Assembly (NCBI GenBank): GCA_964036275.1
Contig: OZ038439.1
Coordinates: forward strand, 8,926,669 to 8,990,668
From: Litoditis marina
Taxonomy: Eukaryota; Nematoda; Chromadorea; Rhabditida; Rhabditidae
Length of the DNA: 64,000 nt
Direction: 5' to 3'
Below are positions 20,318-32,031 of the stretch, piece after piece; the stretch's first letter is position 1, and the number at the start of each line of letters is the position of its first letter. The notes under the pieces were generated by a model, which worked only from the letters and a program-made list of their open reading frames with translations, did not search any database and had not been told where the DNA came from. Made by a program: the position numbers and the translations under genes.

Positions 20318-23300
20318 TTAGTTGGGGAGTTGGCCGCGAAAACGAATGGTGGGCCAATAGTTCTCATCGTCCGAGTCAATTTCGTACCCGTCGCCGTCGT
20401 AAATCTGATCACGTATTGGCTTTCTCTTGGCCGCCTGACAGAAAAACACATTTACAAGTAAACTAAATACTCAGAGAGGTTGGCCGCTAATTCGCAAACC
20501 GAAAATCGAAACTTCGTCTCAATCAAACATTTATGCTTTCAAGCAATTGTACTGGTTAAAACACTGAATACATTCAAGTTGGGCGGAACAAATGTTTCTT
20601 CGTTCAACTGCCAGAACAATGAATGCATGTCCATACGATGCATTTCTCACCCAAGCCGAAAACGCTAGTTGATGTTTGGTTTACTCTGCGTTTTTGGCGG
20701 ACCTCAATTATTCGCTTTCGTCCACGAAGTTTGCTAGCTCGGTCCGCGCCGCTTTCTCGATTTCGGTTTTCCAGTTTTACATTTCACGCCCTTATTTTGA
20801 GTATTATGGAACATTTCAGCTTTTACGTAAATTTTCACCGTGAAAAGTGAAAACCTACCATGACAGACTCCATGTTATACTTTTCGGCTAGCTGTTTTCT
20901 GTTGAATTCAGTTAGAAAGAAATACTCTTCGATGTTGATAAGGTAGTCCTCGATCTTTTTTGTCACAGAAGTGAGAAGAAATCTATCAGCTGCATCCAGA
21001 ACATCAAACAGATCCTCTGTAAAACTATTTCCTCAGAAAACAAACAATAAGCTCACGTATTTAACCTCTAACCGCTAAGTACCTAAAACTGGTGGTAAAT
21101 GCCCCGCAGGGGAGACTAATTTCTGCAGTTCGGGTGAATTTGTGGTTTTGTGGTCACCCCCTCTCCCCTTAAATATGTCTATGAACCATATGTAATAGTA
21201 AACTCCACCATTTCTGGAAGGACAGTAGAATTGACCATGTACCACGTCCAAAAGAGTAGTCATAGTTTCGGCCGAAACATCTTCGATCAGTACTTCAGAT
21301 TGATTTTTTTCCTTGAATGGACCGTAGAACAGCGTCTCGAAATAGGGAGATTTCTCCGCCAAAACCTGAAAATATGATATTAAATGATTTCAACAATTCG
21401 TGAGTTTAAATTATTAAATTATAACTTTCAGAGAAGTTCAGGTTCAATTTTTATGCTACTACACTTATTCTAATAGTGGATAGCATTTGACGTTTTGAGA
21501 TCATATATAACCTCGCTAGCGTCGTCGTATGATAACTATCAACCTCCTTTTAATATAATTACTATTAAAGTATAAAACGAAAACAAATTGTAATGTAATT
21601 TTCCTTCATCACCCATGTATCGTTCTGCCATAGTAAAAATCTTGTATGATATTAAATAGGAAAATCACCTTTTTCACAACGTACAACTTCTTTTCTCCAA
21701 CAACGAGAGCTACATCGGTATCGGCAGTTGGAATATTGTAGTCGCGGAGAGGATTGATTCTGGAAAACAATAATCAAGAATTCATTCTGATTTCAGCGTT
21801 GATTGTTTTAAAGTGTTAATAATGCCTTTTTGAGAAATATCGGTTATCACACTCTGATAGTCGCGGAGAGGTTTGACAGGAAAAATGATCAAACTTTTAT
21901 TATGCTCTGCGACAACTGAGAGGAATATGCGGTTGCTAAACCAGAAGGGTTCCGTATTCGAATTCTGAACTTGGGCCGGAGTAAACAACAGAGAAAACAA
22001 CCGGTGTAATAAAACGCTCTACCCCAATAGTCCTAGGCGGATTACACAAGTAACCGGGTTGATATCAACCAAAAGTCAACCCGGTTGCTTTTGTAAAGAA
22101 AATTCGGTTGATTTCCAAGGCAACCTAAAAGCAACCAACCTCTTATTAACCTCTTATTACAAAAGCAACCTGGTTGATAATAAAATCAACAAGCTCAATT
22201 ACTTCACACAACTCGGTTGCTTTTGTGAAAAAAGTTTAGTTGGTTCTAGAAAGCAATTCGGTTGCTTGTTGGTTGCTTTTTGAAAGCAACCGCTTTTTCT
22301 TTACAAAAGCAACCAGGTTGACTTTTGGTTGATATCAACCCGGTTGATTGTGTAATTGGCCATAGTCCGATAAGCCCGATAAATTCAGAAAACGAAGTTC
22401 CTTCTCGCAAAACTCTTGACTTGCCTATTTTTGATGCAAAATCATGCAGTTTCATGTTTTAGCTCGAGATCTGCTGGATTTCACTGTTGCTGGGATGTGA
22501 TTTAGATAGAGCCAGCATTTAGACGAATGAAAGTTGGCAAAATCCCTGCCAACTCACAGAACATTTGCAGAAGACTGGTCAATTTCGCCGAGACAGCGTG
22601 CAGGTCAGAGAGACGCAGACAGTTTGATACTGAAGGAGCCCATGAGAAACACAATATGTCCCTTATAAATCTACACGCTCTTTCATGAGGCTCACCTAAT
22701 TGAAATGTTCTGTGGAAAAACCAACCCCAATCCTTGAATGCGACGGAATTTGATCTCGATGTTTACCAATTTGCCACTCGAACTTTTGTCAACTTGCGAG
22801 AAGATCTTCTGCACATTTTGCAAATTGGCTTCACTATCCAAACTGCAATCCAGCTGAAACAAATCGATAAAGCAAATAAAGTATACATAAGACGACTTTG
22901 TTGTCTACAACAATTAATTGAAAATCGGGTGTTCTAGCTGGGTGAGCAAACTACAAAACCGGTTGAAAAAAAATCAGAGTCACTTTACAGAAAAACAGAC
23001 TTCATTTCTATGGTACCACCTAGGGTTGTTAAAGTCAAACTCGAAACTCGAAAATTTTCGAGTCGAGTCGAACTCGAAAACTCGAAATTTCTCAAAGAAA
23101 TTTTGAACGCGAAAACTCGAAAATCGAAATTTCGAACTCGAAAATTGGACTTTTTGGGTCCAAAAACACTCAAAACTCGACTCGACTCGAAAAAAAAAAC
23201 TAAATTTCCCAAAACTCGATTTTTCGCCCAATTCGAAAACTCGAAATTTCCCAAAACTCGGAAACTCGAAATTTTGAACTCGATTAACAACCCTAGTACC

Positions 23301-24561
23301 AGCAGTACAGATTTCGAAAACGTATCAATTTTGCAAAAATATGTAAAAGAATATATTGTGCGATGATCATCTAAGCACGAAATTCGCTCGGGAAAACTAA
23401 TCGAAGCTTGTGAATACGAGGATTAAACTCAGACATTAATAGTTGACAGAAAACTCGAAACTTCCTTCAAATCTCATATTTGTACAGCATCAATTTCAAT
23501 ATTGGTGACTGTGACGGAATTACCTGTAGAATCAATTTTCTCTGCAAATATAAGTAGAGGTCGAACTCCAGCCTCCAATCGCGACTTTCCTTGTCTTCCA
23601 CTATGATACCATTCCTTGCTCTGCTCAACTTAACCACCCAGGCAGGGCTCGAAGCGAGATTTTCCACCCATAACGACCTAGAAATGTGGTTAACAAGACC
23701 TCACATTTCGGGGACCGAAAAATACCAACGAAAATGGGTCAAAACGCAACAAATGTTTCAATTATCTATAAATATTAGAATCCACTATTCAGCTTATTTA
23801 TTTAGCAGACGAGCAGAAGTGACACGGAAACCGGAAAAAGAGATTTTCTGAAATCGAAACTTACAGATAGCGGTTTTCGTCGATAGGCAAATGCAGCCAA
23901 TCATAGTCGGTTAACTTTCGGTTGTTGGAACAACGTTTTCGCGGCCTCTCTCCAACTGAAAATTACCATTCTATACATTATCCACTTCCACAGCAAAGAC
24001 ATCCAACGAACCTCGCAGATCAAAGATAGGCAGATGCACTGAACGCTGGAATAAACCCCACCTTCTGCCAAATTGAAAATAACCCCCGTAAGTCTTCCAC
24101 ATGGATTTGGTAGGGCCTACGAGTGGATAATTAACAGTTTCCCCGTCCGAACTGCACTGGTTAACTTTTTCTTTTCTTTTTTCGACAGCCGGAGGGGACT
24201 ACAAAATCAGCCGGGTTGGTTGGTAGCAACCAAAAATCCACCGGGTTACTGAGACGAGACGCAACCAGGTTGATCGTGTGAATTCTCGGAAATCGAACCA
24301 AATAAATATGATTTTTTAACAGTACAGAGCTGTAAGTGATAAGCTACTGATAGAGTTCTCCAAGTCCTGCTTTCTTTGAACCTCGGCATTGTTGTGTATA
24401 TGGTTTGAATTTGCCGAAACGTCGCCACAATAAATATTCCATCATACTACCTCGTGTACGGTTCAACTACAAATTCAAACCATACTGATAGAGTGATCCT
24501 AGTATCTAAAAAAACTGTCTGCAGGGATGAATTGCAACCAACCACTTGATTTCATGTTCAT
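20318..24561 (-). CDS. BTB/POZ-domain protein with MATH-like N-terminal region, 304 aa
   Basis: Eight exons read leftwards: 24561-24543, 23955-23865, 23677-23524, 22853-22726, 21759-21669, 21365-21209, 21016-20859, 20434-20318. The phases are consistent and total 915 nt with TAA. Residues 1-130 form a divergent, possibly MATH-like region (ERPRKRCSNNRKLTDYDW; WRLEFDLYLYLQRKLILQ). Residues ~132-266 form the BTB fold (TDVALVVGEKKLYVVKK; EKSPYFETLFYGPF; LFDVLDAADRFLLTS). The acidic tail holds DGDGYEIDSDDENYW. The start follows an AG acceptor at 24604, suggesting SL trans-splicing. BTB/MATH proteins of worms often act as CUL-3 substrate adaptors; that role is inferred from the family. The gene lies in a tandem array with paralogues on both sides. 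Confidence 0.85.
22036..22361. mobile_element. GGTTGATATCAACC foldback element, 9-bp TSD
   Basis: It begins GGCGGATTACACAAGTAACC and ends TTGTGTAATTGGCC. The arms are iterated GTTGATATCAACC and AAAGCAACC motifs. The direct repeats ATAGTCCTA (22027-22035) and ATAGTCCGA (22362-22370) match at 8 of 9 positions. It lies in an intron of the 304-aa BTB gene. Confidence 0.85.
23031..23295. mobile_element. hAT-like MITE of CTCGAAAA repeats
   Basis: The terminal inverted repeat is TAGGGTTGTTAA / TTAACAACCCTA. The interior is almost entirely ACTCGAAA / TTTCGAGT repeats. The flanking 8-mers GTACCACC and GTACCAGC match at 7 of 8. TIR and TSD length suggest a nonautonomous hAT element. It lies in an intron of the 304-aa BTB gene. 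Confidence 0.75.
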
Positions 24562-25504
24562 CACAGCTTGAGACAGAGAGCGGAGTTAAGTCGGAGCTAT
24601 GGTCTGAAATAGAATACAAACTGAATTTAAAATCAAAAGGAAAAAGCCTAAGGGTGTAGTCTGATCTGCGATCAAAGCAGAATATCCCAAAGACGCCTCA
24701 GCGGCATGGGATCAAACTACAAACACATCTGAACCGTACAACATGTAATGTTTCAGAGTTCAATTTCAACATAGAGTCACCTCTATACTTTATACCCCAA
24801 TCGAGAAGAATGTATTTGACAACATCATGAAAAATAATTACGAAAATAATTACAGTAAGATTTCCGAAAAGACGGTAAATTCAAGGAAATACGATAAATC
24901 AAGAATATACATTTTATTCGGGCAATAATGTGAAAGAGTACATTGAACAAAACACGGCGCACCAAAAAGCAGAGGCAAATCAATGAAATTTCGAGTGGAA
25001 CAAAACATTTTCAATAACAACAAAACAACACGAAAAACAAGAGTGTACTACATTTTGCCTGAGAAAAGACGAATATCATCCGATGAAGAAATGTTTGGAG
25101 TTATAGACAATTATTCAAAATCTATTATATTGCAAAAAGGTTAGATAGCTATACTAAATTCTTAATAAGTAACAGTGGTACATTAGATTTCTAACCAACC
25201 GGTTGATAGTAATTGGAACTATTGAGGTTGGTATTAGAGTAAAGACGGTGTCAGCATTTGCAAAACACAACTTATACAAAAATATGTGATGAACTAAAGA
25301 AAAATGTTGGTTAGAAGTTTTACAAATCCCAGAGCAAGAATCAGTCGTGAACATTATACCGTGAAGTAATTTCTATTTACACAGATAAAAAAATGCGAGC
25401 ACAATCCGAACAAACCGCACTTTTCAGACGCGGAAATCATAACCTGTCTTCCATAATGAAAGTATAATATGAGCCGCACAACGAAGGACGGTAATGAAAT
25501 GCAA

Positions 25505-25715
25505 GATGAATTCTGTTACCGGGGTTTTTGGTAATGGTAACCTTTTTTTACGTTACGTCATAGATCACCGAGATGACATATGGTTTTTACAGTTATTGAA
25601 AAATAACCTGAATTTAGTTTTAGGTTACCCACCGGTTACCTGTGAGGTAACCTAAAAATGGTTATCAAAAACCGTTTAGGTTACCAAAAAAACCCGGTTA
25701 CAAATAGAATCGGCC
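25505..25715. mobile_element. GGTTACC foldback abutting a BTB stop codon
   Basis: It starts GATGAATTCTGTTACCGG and ends TTACAAATAGAATCGGCC, with inverted GGTTACC arms. The flanks GAAATGCAA (25496-25504) and GAAATTTAA (25716-25724) match at 7 of 9. The right copy overlaps the stop codon (25721-25723) of the frameshifted BTB gene. Confidence 0.65.
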
Positions 25716-25900
25716 GAAATTTAATAGTCTGAATCATAGTAATCATAGTAGTCGTTTCCGTCATAATCAATGCCAGACCACCAGTTCTGCTCATCGGCAG
25801 AATCCAAAACAGAATCCAAAAAGTCTTCTGCATAGCGCCCATGCTTACGTTCAATTTCTGCCTCTTCTAGGGCGGTCTGAATGAAACGCAATTTATGTAG

Positions 25901-26015
25901 CAGGACGATTATGTGGACCGATCCCGTATCAACGGTCCTTTAAACTGCAATTGAAAAATGTATTGCAGTTTAAAGGACTGAAGCGTTGGGATTGAACCAC
26001 ATAATCGTCCTTCTT
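25901..26015. repeat. Foldback AGGACGATTATGTGGACC, intergenic/intronic copy
   Basis: The left arm is AGGACGATTATGTGGACC and the right arm CCACATAATCGTCC, with inner TTTAAACTGCAATTG / TGCAGTTTAAAGGA palindromes. It is in the last intron of the frameshifted BTB copy. Confidence 0.7.
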
Positions 26016-26207
26016 TAAGTTAAAAGTTGAAGTTACCCCTGTTCTTCAAAGTTCCACACGGAACTTGCAGGGGCAATCTCAGAGGGTAACTCTAAGGCAG
26101 AATTTGGCCTACCATCCCCATCCAGCCACGAAGCACCAGAAGAGGCTTCAACTTTCGTAGATGGTCTATACTATCAATTTATCGCCCACGGAGGGATGAA
26201 TGTACTG

Positions 26208-26272
26208 GTTGGGCAGTGGTGGGAATCGAACGTGTAACCCTTCGAGTTGGGTGGCGCCTTAGGCACCAGAGA
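26208..26272 (-). repeat. tRNA-derived SINE-like sequence
   Basis: Read on the minus strand it has an A-box-like TGGTGCCTAAGGCGCC and a B-box-like CGTTCGATTCCC. No complete cloverleaf is apparent. It lies in the last intron of the frameshifted BTB copy. Confidence 0.5.
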
Positions 26273-27044
26273 GAAAACAGGTGAATTTCTTTCCAAACCG
26301 AAATCGGTCCGATTTTTCCCGAACCATGTCGTTCGTTTCAAAAAAGTTGTTCGGTTTATAACCGAACCAACTGGTTCGGGGAGAACTTTGCCGACAAACA
26401 TAGAGCGTACACATTGTTCTTTGTTCGTACCTTTTTCGTTACTAGAGGCACACGAGCGGATAAAGTGATAAAGATAAAGCTCCAAGGCTACAAAAAGTTC
26501 GCCCAACCTTTAGAAGCTGCATGTCATACTTGTTCACTAGATCTTCTTTCTCCTTTTCATTCAAACAGCCATACTTGTCAAGGTTGTCAATGAAGTATTC
26601 GAGCTTCTTTGTGACACTTGTCAGAAGCAGCCAGCAAATCGAACAGATATTCTGCAAGAATTGTATCTTTTTGCAAACATGCTGTTCTTCACAGTGAACA
26701 ATCGTTCCACGTGCACGGATGAATTTAACATCTCAATTAACGGCGGTAACATACTCCCGTGAAGTTGTCCGAATATTCAGAATGCGTCGAAAAACAGTAA
26801 CCTTTTCGCCGGAAAAGGAAGAATTTGACCATTTTTTATGCGAAATCATTCAGTATGTTTAGGTTAATGTGCTCAGTAAGAGATGTACTCAAAACCGTTT
26901 CGACCCTGATTCAGTATGTGTTTACATCGAAAAAACGGACCGATTTTGCCGGATAGTCTAACCTTAATGGTGTACGGTTACCGAGGACAATTGTCCTGCA
27001 TGAATGAGGGACGTTGGTGATCAAGCTGTTCGCACCTCGCCTAC

Positions 27045-27475
27045 CATACACTGCCAAGGCCTCTCATAAAAGGAGCAGTCACAAACATTCCTTGTCAAAA
27101 GTGGGGGTGGCACACTGTTAACTAACGAATTCCATCATACACCGCCAGGGCCTCTCATAAAGGGGGGAGTCGCAAACAAATCCTTGTGAAAAGTAGGGGT
27201 CGCGAGCTGTTAACTGACGATTTTTATTCGAAAACACCTATAATCGTACCGAAATTAGTTGAATGTCGCTGTTTTGAGGGGTCGCGACACGAGAAAACCA
27301 GGAGGGGTCGCGAAAATTTTGAAGGACTAAGAGGCCTTTGGCGGTGTATGATTCCATTCAAAATCAGTCATAATCTTACAGAACATTTTTACGCCGTTTG
27401 GGCGGTTGCGATACAAGTAATCATGGACGGGTTGCGATAATTTTCAGGGAAAGAGAGGTCCTCGGCGGTGTGTGG
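27045..27475. mobile_element. Outer MITE CATACACTGCC...GGCGGTGTGTGG with nested copy
   Basis: It is flanked by the 7-bp direct repeat CGCCTAC (27038-27044 and 27476-27482). The inner element of the same family occupies 27136-27351. The termini CATACAC(T/C)GCCA and GGCGGTGTRTG are inverted. Noncoding. Confidence 0.75.
27136..27351. mobile_element. Inner MITE of the same family, 7-bp TSD
   Basis: It runs from CATACACCGCCAGGGCCTCT to GAGGCCTTTGGCGGTGTATG and is flanked by ATTCCAT on both sides (27129-27135 and 27352-27358). It has inserted inside an older relative. Confidence 0.75.
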
Positions 27476-28005
27476 CGCCTACACTAATGCCTGCCACTAA
27501 ACTTGTTTTGAGCTTAGGGAATTTCCACAAAACTGAACCCCATGTCATTTATTGCGATAAGTGCACTTTTCCGTTGCACAACGCGCGTAGTTTCGCGCCG
27601 AAAGTGCCATTTTGTTATTCCAGCCGTAATCGACAAAACGGTGTGGTGTAGGTCAGTGAACTCTGAACTCTACCTTTGCTGGGAGGACAATAGAAATGAC
27701 CTTCCATAACGTCAAAAAGAGCAGTCATCGTTTCGGCCGAAATATCCTCGATCAGTACTTCCGATTGGTTCTTCTCCATAAAAGGGCCGTTGAACAGGGT
27801 TTCGAAATAAGGAGATTTATCTGCCAGAAACTGAAAAACTGATTCCATGGAAACGTGGTATGAGTGGTATCACGTGATTTATCTCATATTAGTATGAAAG
27901 AGACCAATGGATGCTAGAATTTTTTTTTCCTTCGTCGCAAGAATAGATGAACAATTTCTATGTTTGCTTGGTCCCAATACACTACCACAACCGAATCCTA
28001 GAAAG

Positions 28006-28279
28006 GGCCAATTCTACAACTAACCGGGTTTTTAGGTAACCTAACCCTTTTTTGGTAACCTATTTTTCAGGTTACTTAGTAGGTAACCTGAAAGTAACCT
28101 AAAACTGAAATCCGGTTACCGTTCAAAGTAACGGTAAAAACCACATTTTGCGTTAGAAAAACAGGTAACCGGTTTTTCATTTTAGGTTACCACCCGGTTA
28201 CCTACTGAGGTAACCTGAAAAAGAGGTTACTAAAAAAGGGTTAGGTTACCTAAAAACCCGGTTAGATATAGAATTCACC
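28006..28279. mobile_element. GGTTACC foldback element, perfect 9-bp TSD
   Basis: It begins GGCCAATTCTACAACTAACC and ends GGTTAGATATAGAATTCACC. The inverted arms are iterated GGTTACC / GGTAACC. CCTAGAAAG flanks it exactly (27997-28005 and 28280-28288). This is the clearest member of the GGTTACC class in the window. Confidence 0.88.
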
Positions 28280-28401
28280 CCTAGAAAGATCACCTTCCCC
28301 TTTTGCACTGCTGAAAGCGGGAGGAAGACATCTTCGGTTCCCCATACTCAGAAGAAAATCTGCCCTGTATACCCTCCCTAATAGTGGGTGCTGTCCCAAA
28401 A

Positions 28402-28631
28402 GGTCGAATGCAACCGAAATTCAACCTGGTTGCATGTGTACAAAACGAGTGGTTGCTTTCAAATGCAAACACATTTGTCTACAGAGACTTTTTGGTTATG
28501 TGATGTGATTTTGGTTGCATTTGAGATGCAACTCGGTTGCATGTTGCATTTGAGAGCAACCAATAGTTTTGTACACATGCAACCGGGTTGCCTTATGGTT
28601 GCATGCAACCCGGTTGCTTGTGTAATTGGCT
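28402..28631. mobile_element. GCAACC/GGTTGC foldback element
   Basis: The arms carry CAACCTGGTTGCATGTGTAC and ATGCAACCCGGTTGC, and the right end is TGTGTAATTGGC. The flanks TCCCAAAA and TCCGAAAA match at 7 of 8, suggesting a target-site duplication. Confidence 0.7.
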
Positions 28632-31600
28632 CCGAAAATATGATACAGACAAACTTCTTCATTGTTCGTGAGTCCTGAGTTCGAAAAAAATGTATTGCAC
28701 TTTTCTAAATTTCCTTCCATTTTCTCATTATATAAGTTTGGGTGAGCATGATTGAGTACATTCAGTATTTGTAACCAAAAAAACTTCCGCGATATTCGTA
28801 CAGCGCTACACTGTACGAATAGGAAGATTTCGGGACAGGATCACAGAATATATCACTAATAGACTCCTGACTTTTAACTTATGTACTCACAATATGCAAG
28901 ATGTTTGTTGGGCACTTTACCTTCTTGTCAGCATAGAATCTCGTGTCATCAACAACAAGAGCCACATCGGTGTCGTTAGAAGGAATCTGGTAGTCACGCA
29001 GACGGTCAATTCTGCAGAAATGGTCAACATTATATTGATTGTAACAAAGGACCACTTAGACATCACTAGGACTACTGAACTAATCTGAAGCGAAAAACTC
29101 ATTCCACGATGACCTACTCTCAAACGTGGTGCGACTTTGTTGGTCCAATAAATTTTTTTTTCAAATCGGGAATTTGGGTAGCAAAACTCAATCAAAAGTC
29201 GCACTTTTGTGGTAAAAACTCAATCTTCCTCCCTGTTTTGTAGTTTGGTTACCAAGATAGAACACCTGATTTTCAATCGATTTTTGTTAGAACAAAGTCG
29301 CCTTATGTATGCCTACTCCCAACTATCACAATCTGCTAATTGATCTAACCGCGGACGGGTTTCCTAGAAACGAAGCAGTGGATACTATATTCATACACAG
29401 TGCTTGATCTGGCTAGTTGCCAGCCACTTTTGTAGCAACCCCAGCGAGAAGGTGTGAAGGTCAATGAGACGCGGATGTCTGCGTTTTCATTGAACTCCAC
29501 GCTCTCTCGCTTTTGTGGATTGCTAATCGCAGAAAATTGGCCAGCTACAAAAGCGAGAGCGTGCAGGTCTATGAGGCCGCAGAACTCTGCGTTCCTCTGA
29601 CCTGCATACTCTCTCCTCTCGTCGCTACATAGGTGGCTGGCCAATTGGCCGGGAATTCTCTAAAAAAACCGCCCCTCAATAGGGCTGCAACAGTCATAAC
29701 GCGTTTTTTCGAATATGCAGATAGGTTCGATTCAAATAACGGCTCGAAAATAATGGAGAAAACTCCGGCTAAAAAAAAGCTAAAACTGACTTCAGTCCTT
29801 GAATACGCCGGAACTTGATTACAATGTCGACCATCTCTCCAAACGGCAAATTACCCTCCACATCCGGGAAAGTCTCCTTCACCGTGTTCCTTTTATGGTT
29901 CAAATCGCAATCGAGCTGGAACAAAAAAGGCTCAATTCAACGAACTATACCGAGTGAAATGGCACATAGTTGTAGTTTGATCGGAATACTAGAAAACCAA
30001 TTGTCTATCAAGTCCTCGAGATCACCTGTAAAATCAATTCCCCCTTCAGACAGAAGAAAACGTCGAACTGTAGATTCCAGTGGGCACGTAGGAACATCAA
30101 ACTATTTCCCCAATCTTTTTTCAACCAGAAGTTATAACGACCCTTCGAAGAAATGTTGGCACTGTTTTTACGTACAGACCTGGAAACAATAATCACAGTT
30201 CACGTAAACATTTCGAATACAATCTAATCTTGCAAAAATATCTATTATGTGAACTAGTGTTTCAGTGAGAAAGTTCAGCGATCAGATTTATATAATACAA
30301 CCTGAAAAGCTGAAAACTACACTTTCAAAACCTGAGCGAAACATGTGTAACTCGGTTACATTTGTAGTTCTAAAGGAAAAGAAACAAATAAAACCCAGTT
30401 ATATTTCACCTCACACAAATGATCAGACCCAACGTTGAGAAAACGAGAAACAGCAATTGAAAACTCACAGGGAGAAGTTCACATCGAAACGCAATTCCAA
30501 ATAATCTTTGACCTCCACGTTGTGAAAACGAACTTCGCGCGGTCTCTTTGCGACTAAATAATATTCACATAATACAATGCACATATTTGAAAATGTATGA
30601 TTACTCAAATAATATGAACGATTACGCTCATTTGATTAAACTAGTTTTCCTCTAAACCGCATACTAGTAGGAGATATTATTATTTTGAGCAGAGAAAACT
30701 AGAATTGAAGTTTTATTCAAAGGTCACACTTCAACATGGAGTTGAACTTCAATACAGGAAATGTTTGCTTTTCACCTGCCACCCTGAAACTTTTGTTATG
30801 CAGGCGAAGTTGTACGAGACGCCGAAAAAAAATCGAAAAACGAGGTACTTTTTCGCCGAAAACGATAAAATTTGTGGTTGATGTTACTCATCAATTTTTA
30901 CTTGTTCAAATCTAAATACGAACTACTTTTTGTCGAATAGTCGAAGAATTGTTATTGGTCTATGTTTTTCCCAGAGATGAATGCAACCAACCGTTTTCTC
31001 CGCTCAATTCCCCGTCCATGACAGCTTGAGGAAGAAAGGATTGAATTGGAGTTGTAATCTGGAATGGAACACGACCAGAATTGAACCTCGAAACGTGTGA
31101 ATGTTATGAAAAACGCAAGACAACACGTAAGATTGAAGCAAAAGTTCAAAAGGGGCGGATAATTGGGAAGATCTGATCTATATATGATCAGAGCGAAAAC
31201 AAGCCTCAGCGTCACTGGGATCAAACTACAAACACATCAGAACCGAACAACAAGTGATGTTTTAGACTTCATATTTCATGGATAGACCTCTTTACGTATA
31301 CCGCTAGGTGAACTAAATGAATTTAACAATCTCTTGGAAAACAATAAGCTACAAAAATTATTAAGGTAAAACTTCCGAATAAACGAAATATTCAAGACAA
31401 AACTATAAATAAAGAATATACATTTTATTCGGGTAATAATGTCAAAGAGTACAATGAACAAAACATGATGCAACAAAAAACAGAGGCAAATCAATGAAAT
31501 TTCGAGTGAAACAAAAAAAACTTGCAATATACAACAAAAGAACAATAACGACAAGATCATACTACATTTGGCCTGAGAAAAGACAAATATGATCAGATTG

Positions 31601-32031
31601 AAACATGTTTGAAAGTGATAGAGAATTATTTTAAATCTATGATATTGCTTATGAGTAATATAGCTATACTGAATAGACTGAACTCTTATTAGTGTTCCAT
31701 TTAGTGTTCCATTGGAGTTCTAGCAACCCGGTTAAACATAGTTGGAAATAGTGAGGTTGGCTCTAAATAAGAGACGGTGTCAGCATTTACAAAGAGAAGA
31801 GGGGAATTTGATATAAAACGATGCATAACAACAGGGAATGTCCTACATACATGAATATGACAATGTGAGAAATTTCAGTTGGCAACAAATCAGAAAATGG
31901 GGGAATTCTACCAGAGAACGGATGCAATTTACTTGAATCAGATTCCGATTGTTTAAAATCCAGATTAAGACGTGTAAAAAGCAACACAAACACAAGTCCA
32001 TGATACGCGGAACAAGGAACAGTGGTGAAAG

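Larger units (their letters stand above)
25721..31019 (-). pseudogene. BTB-domain gene copy with 14-bp frameshifting deletion
   Basis: Exons read leftwards: 31019-30992, 30553-30469, 30179-30026, 29915-29791, 29011-28921, 27830-27674, 26651-26508, 25876-25721. The structure is identical to the 304- and 329-aa paralogues, starting with MDGELSGEN and exon 2 KRPREVRFHNVEV. The BTB exon at 27830 is well kept (DKSPYFETLFNGPF). The exon at 26651 is 144 nt instead of 158: bases coding for roughly DAADRFL are missing, net minus 14. Read in frame it gives LFDLLAASDKCHKEARILH and a stop, while LTSVTKKLEYFIDNL continues in another frame. The last exon, with an acidic Tyr/Asp tail (YYDYYDSDY), is still open. 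I infer a recent pseudogene or a truncated product. Confidence 0.8.

Noticed and set aside
23010..23366. Lys/Arg/Thr-rich frame of 118 codons
   Set aside because: It is translation of the CTCGAAAA foldback element.
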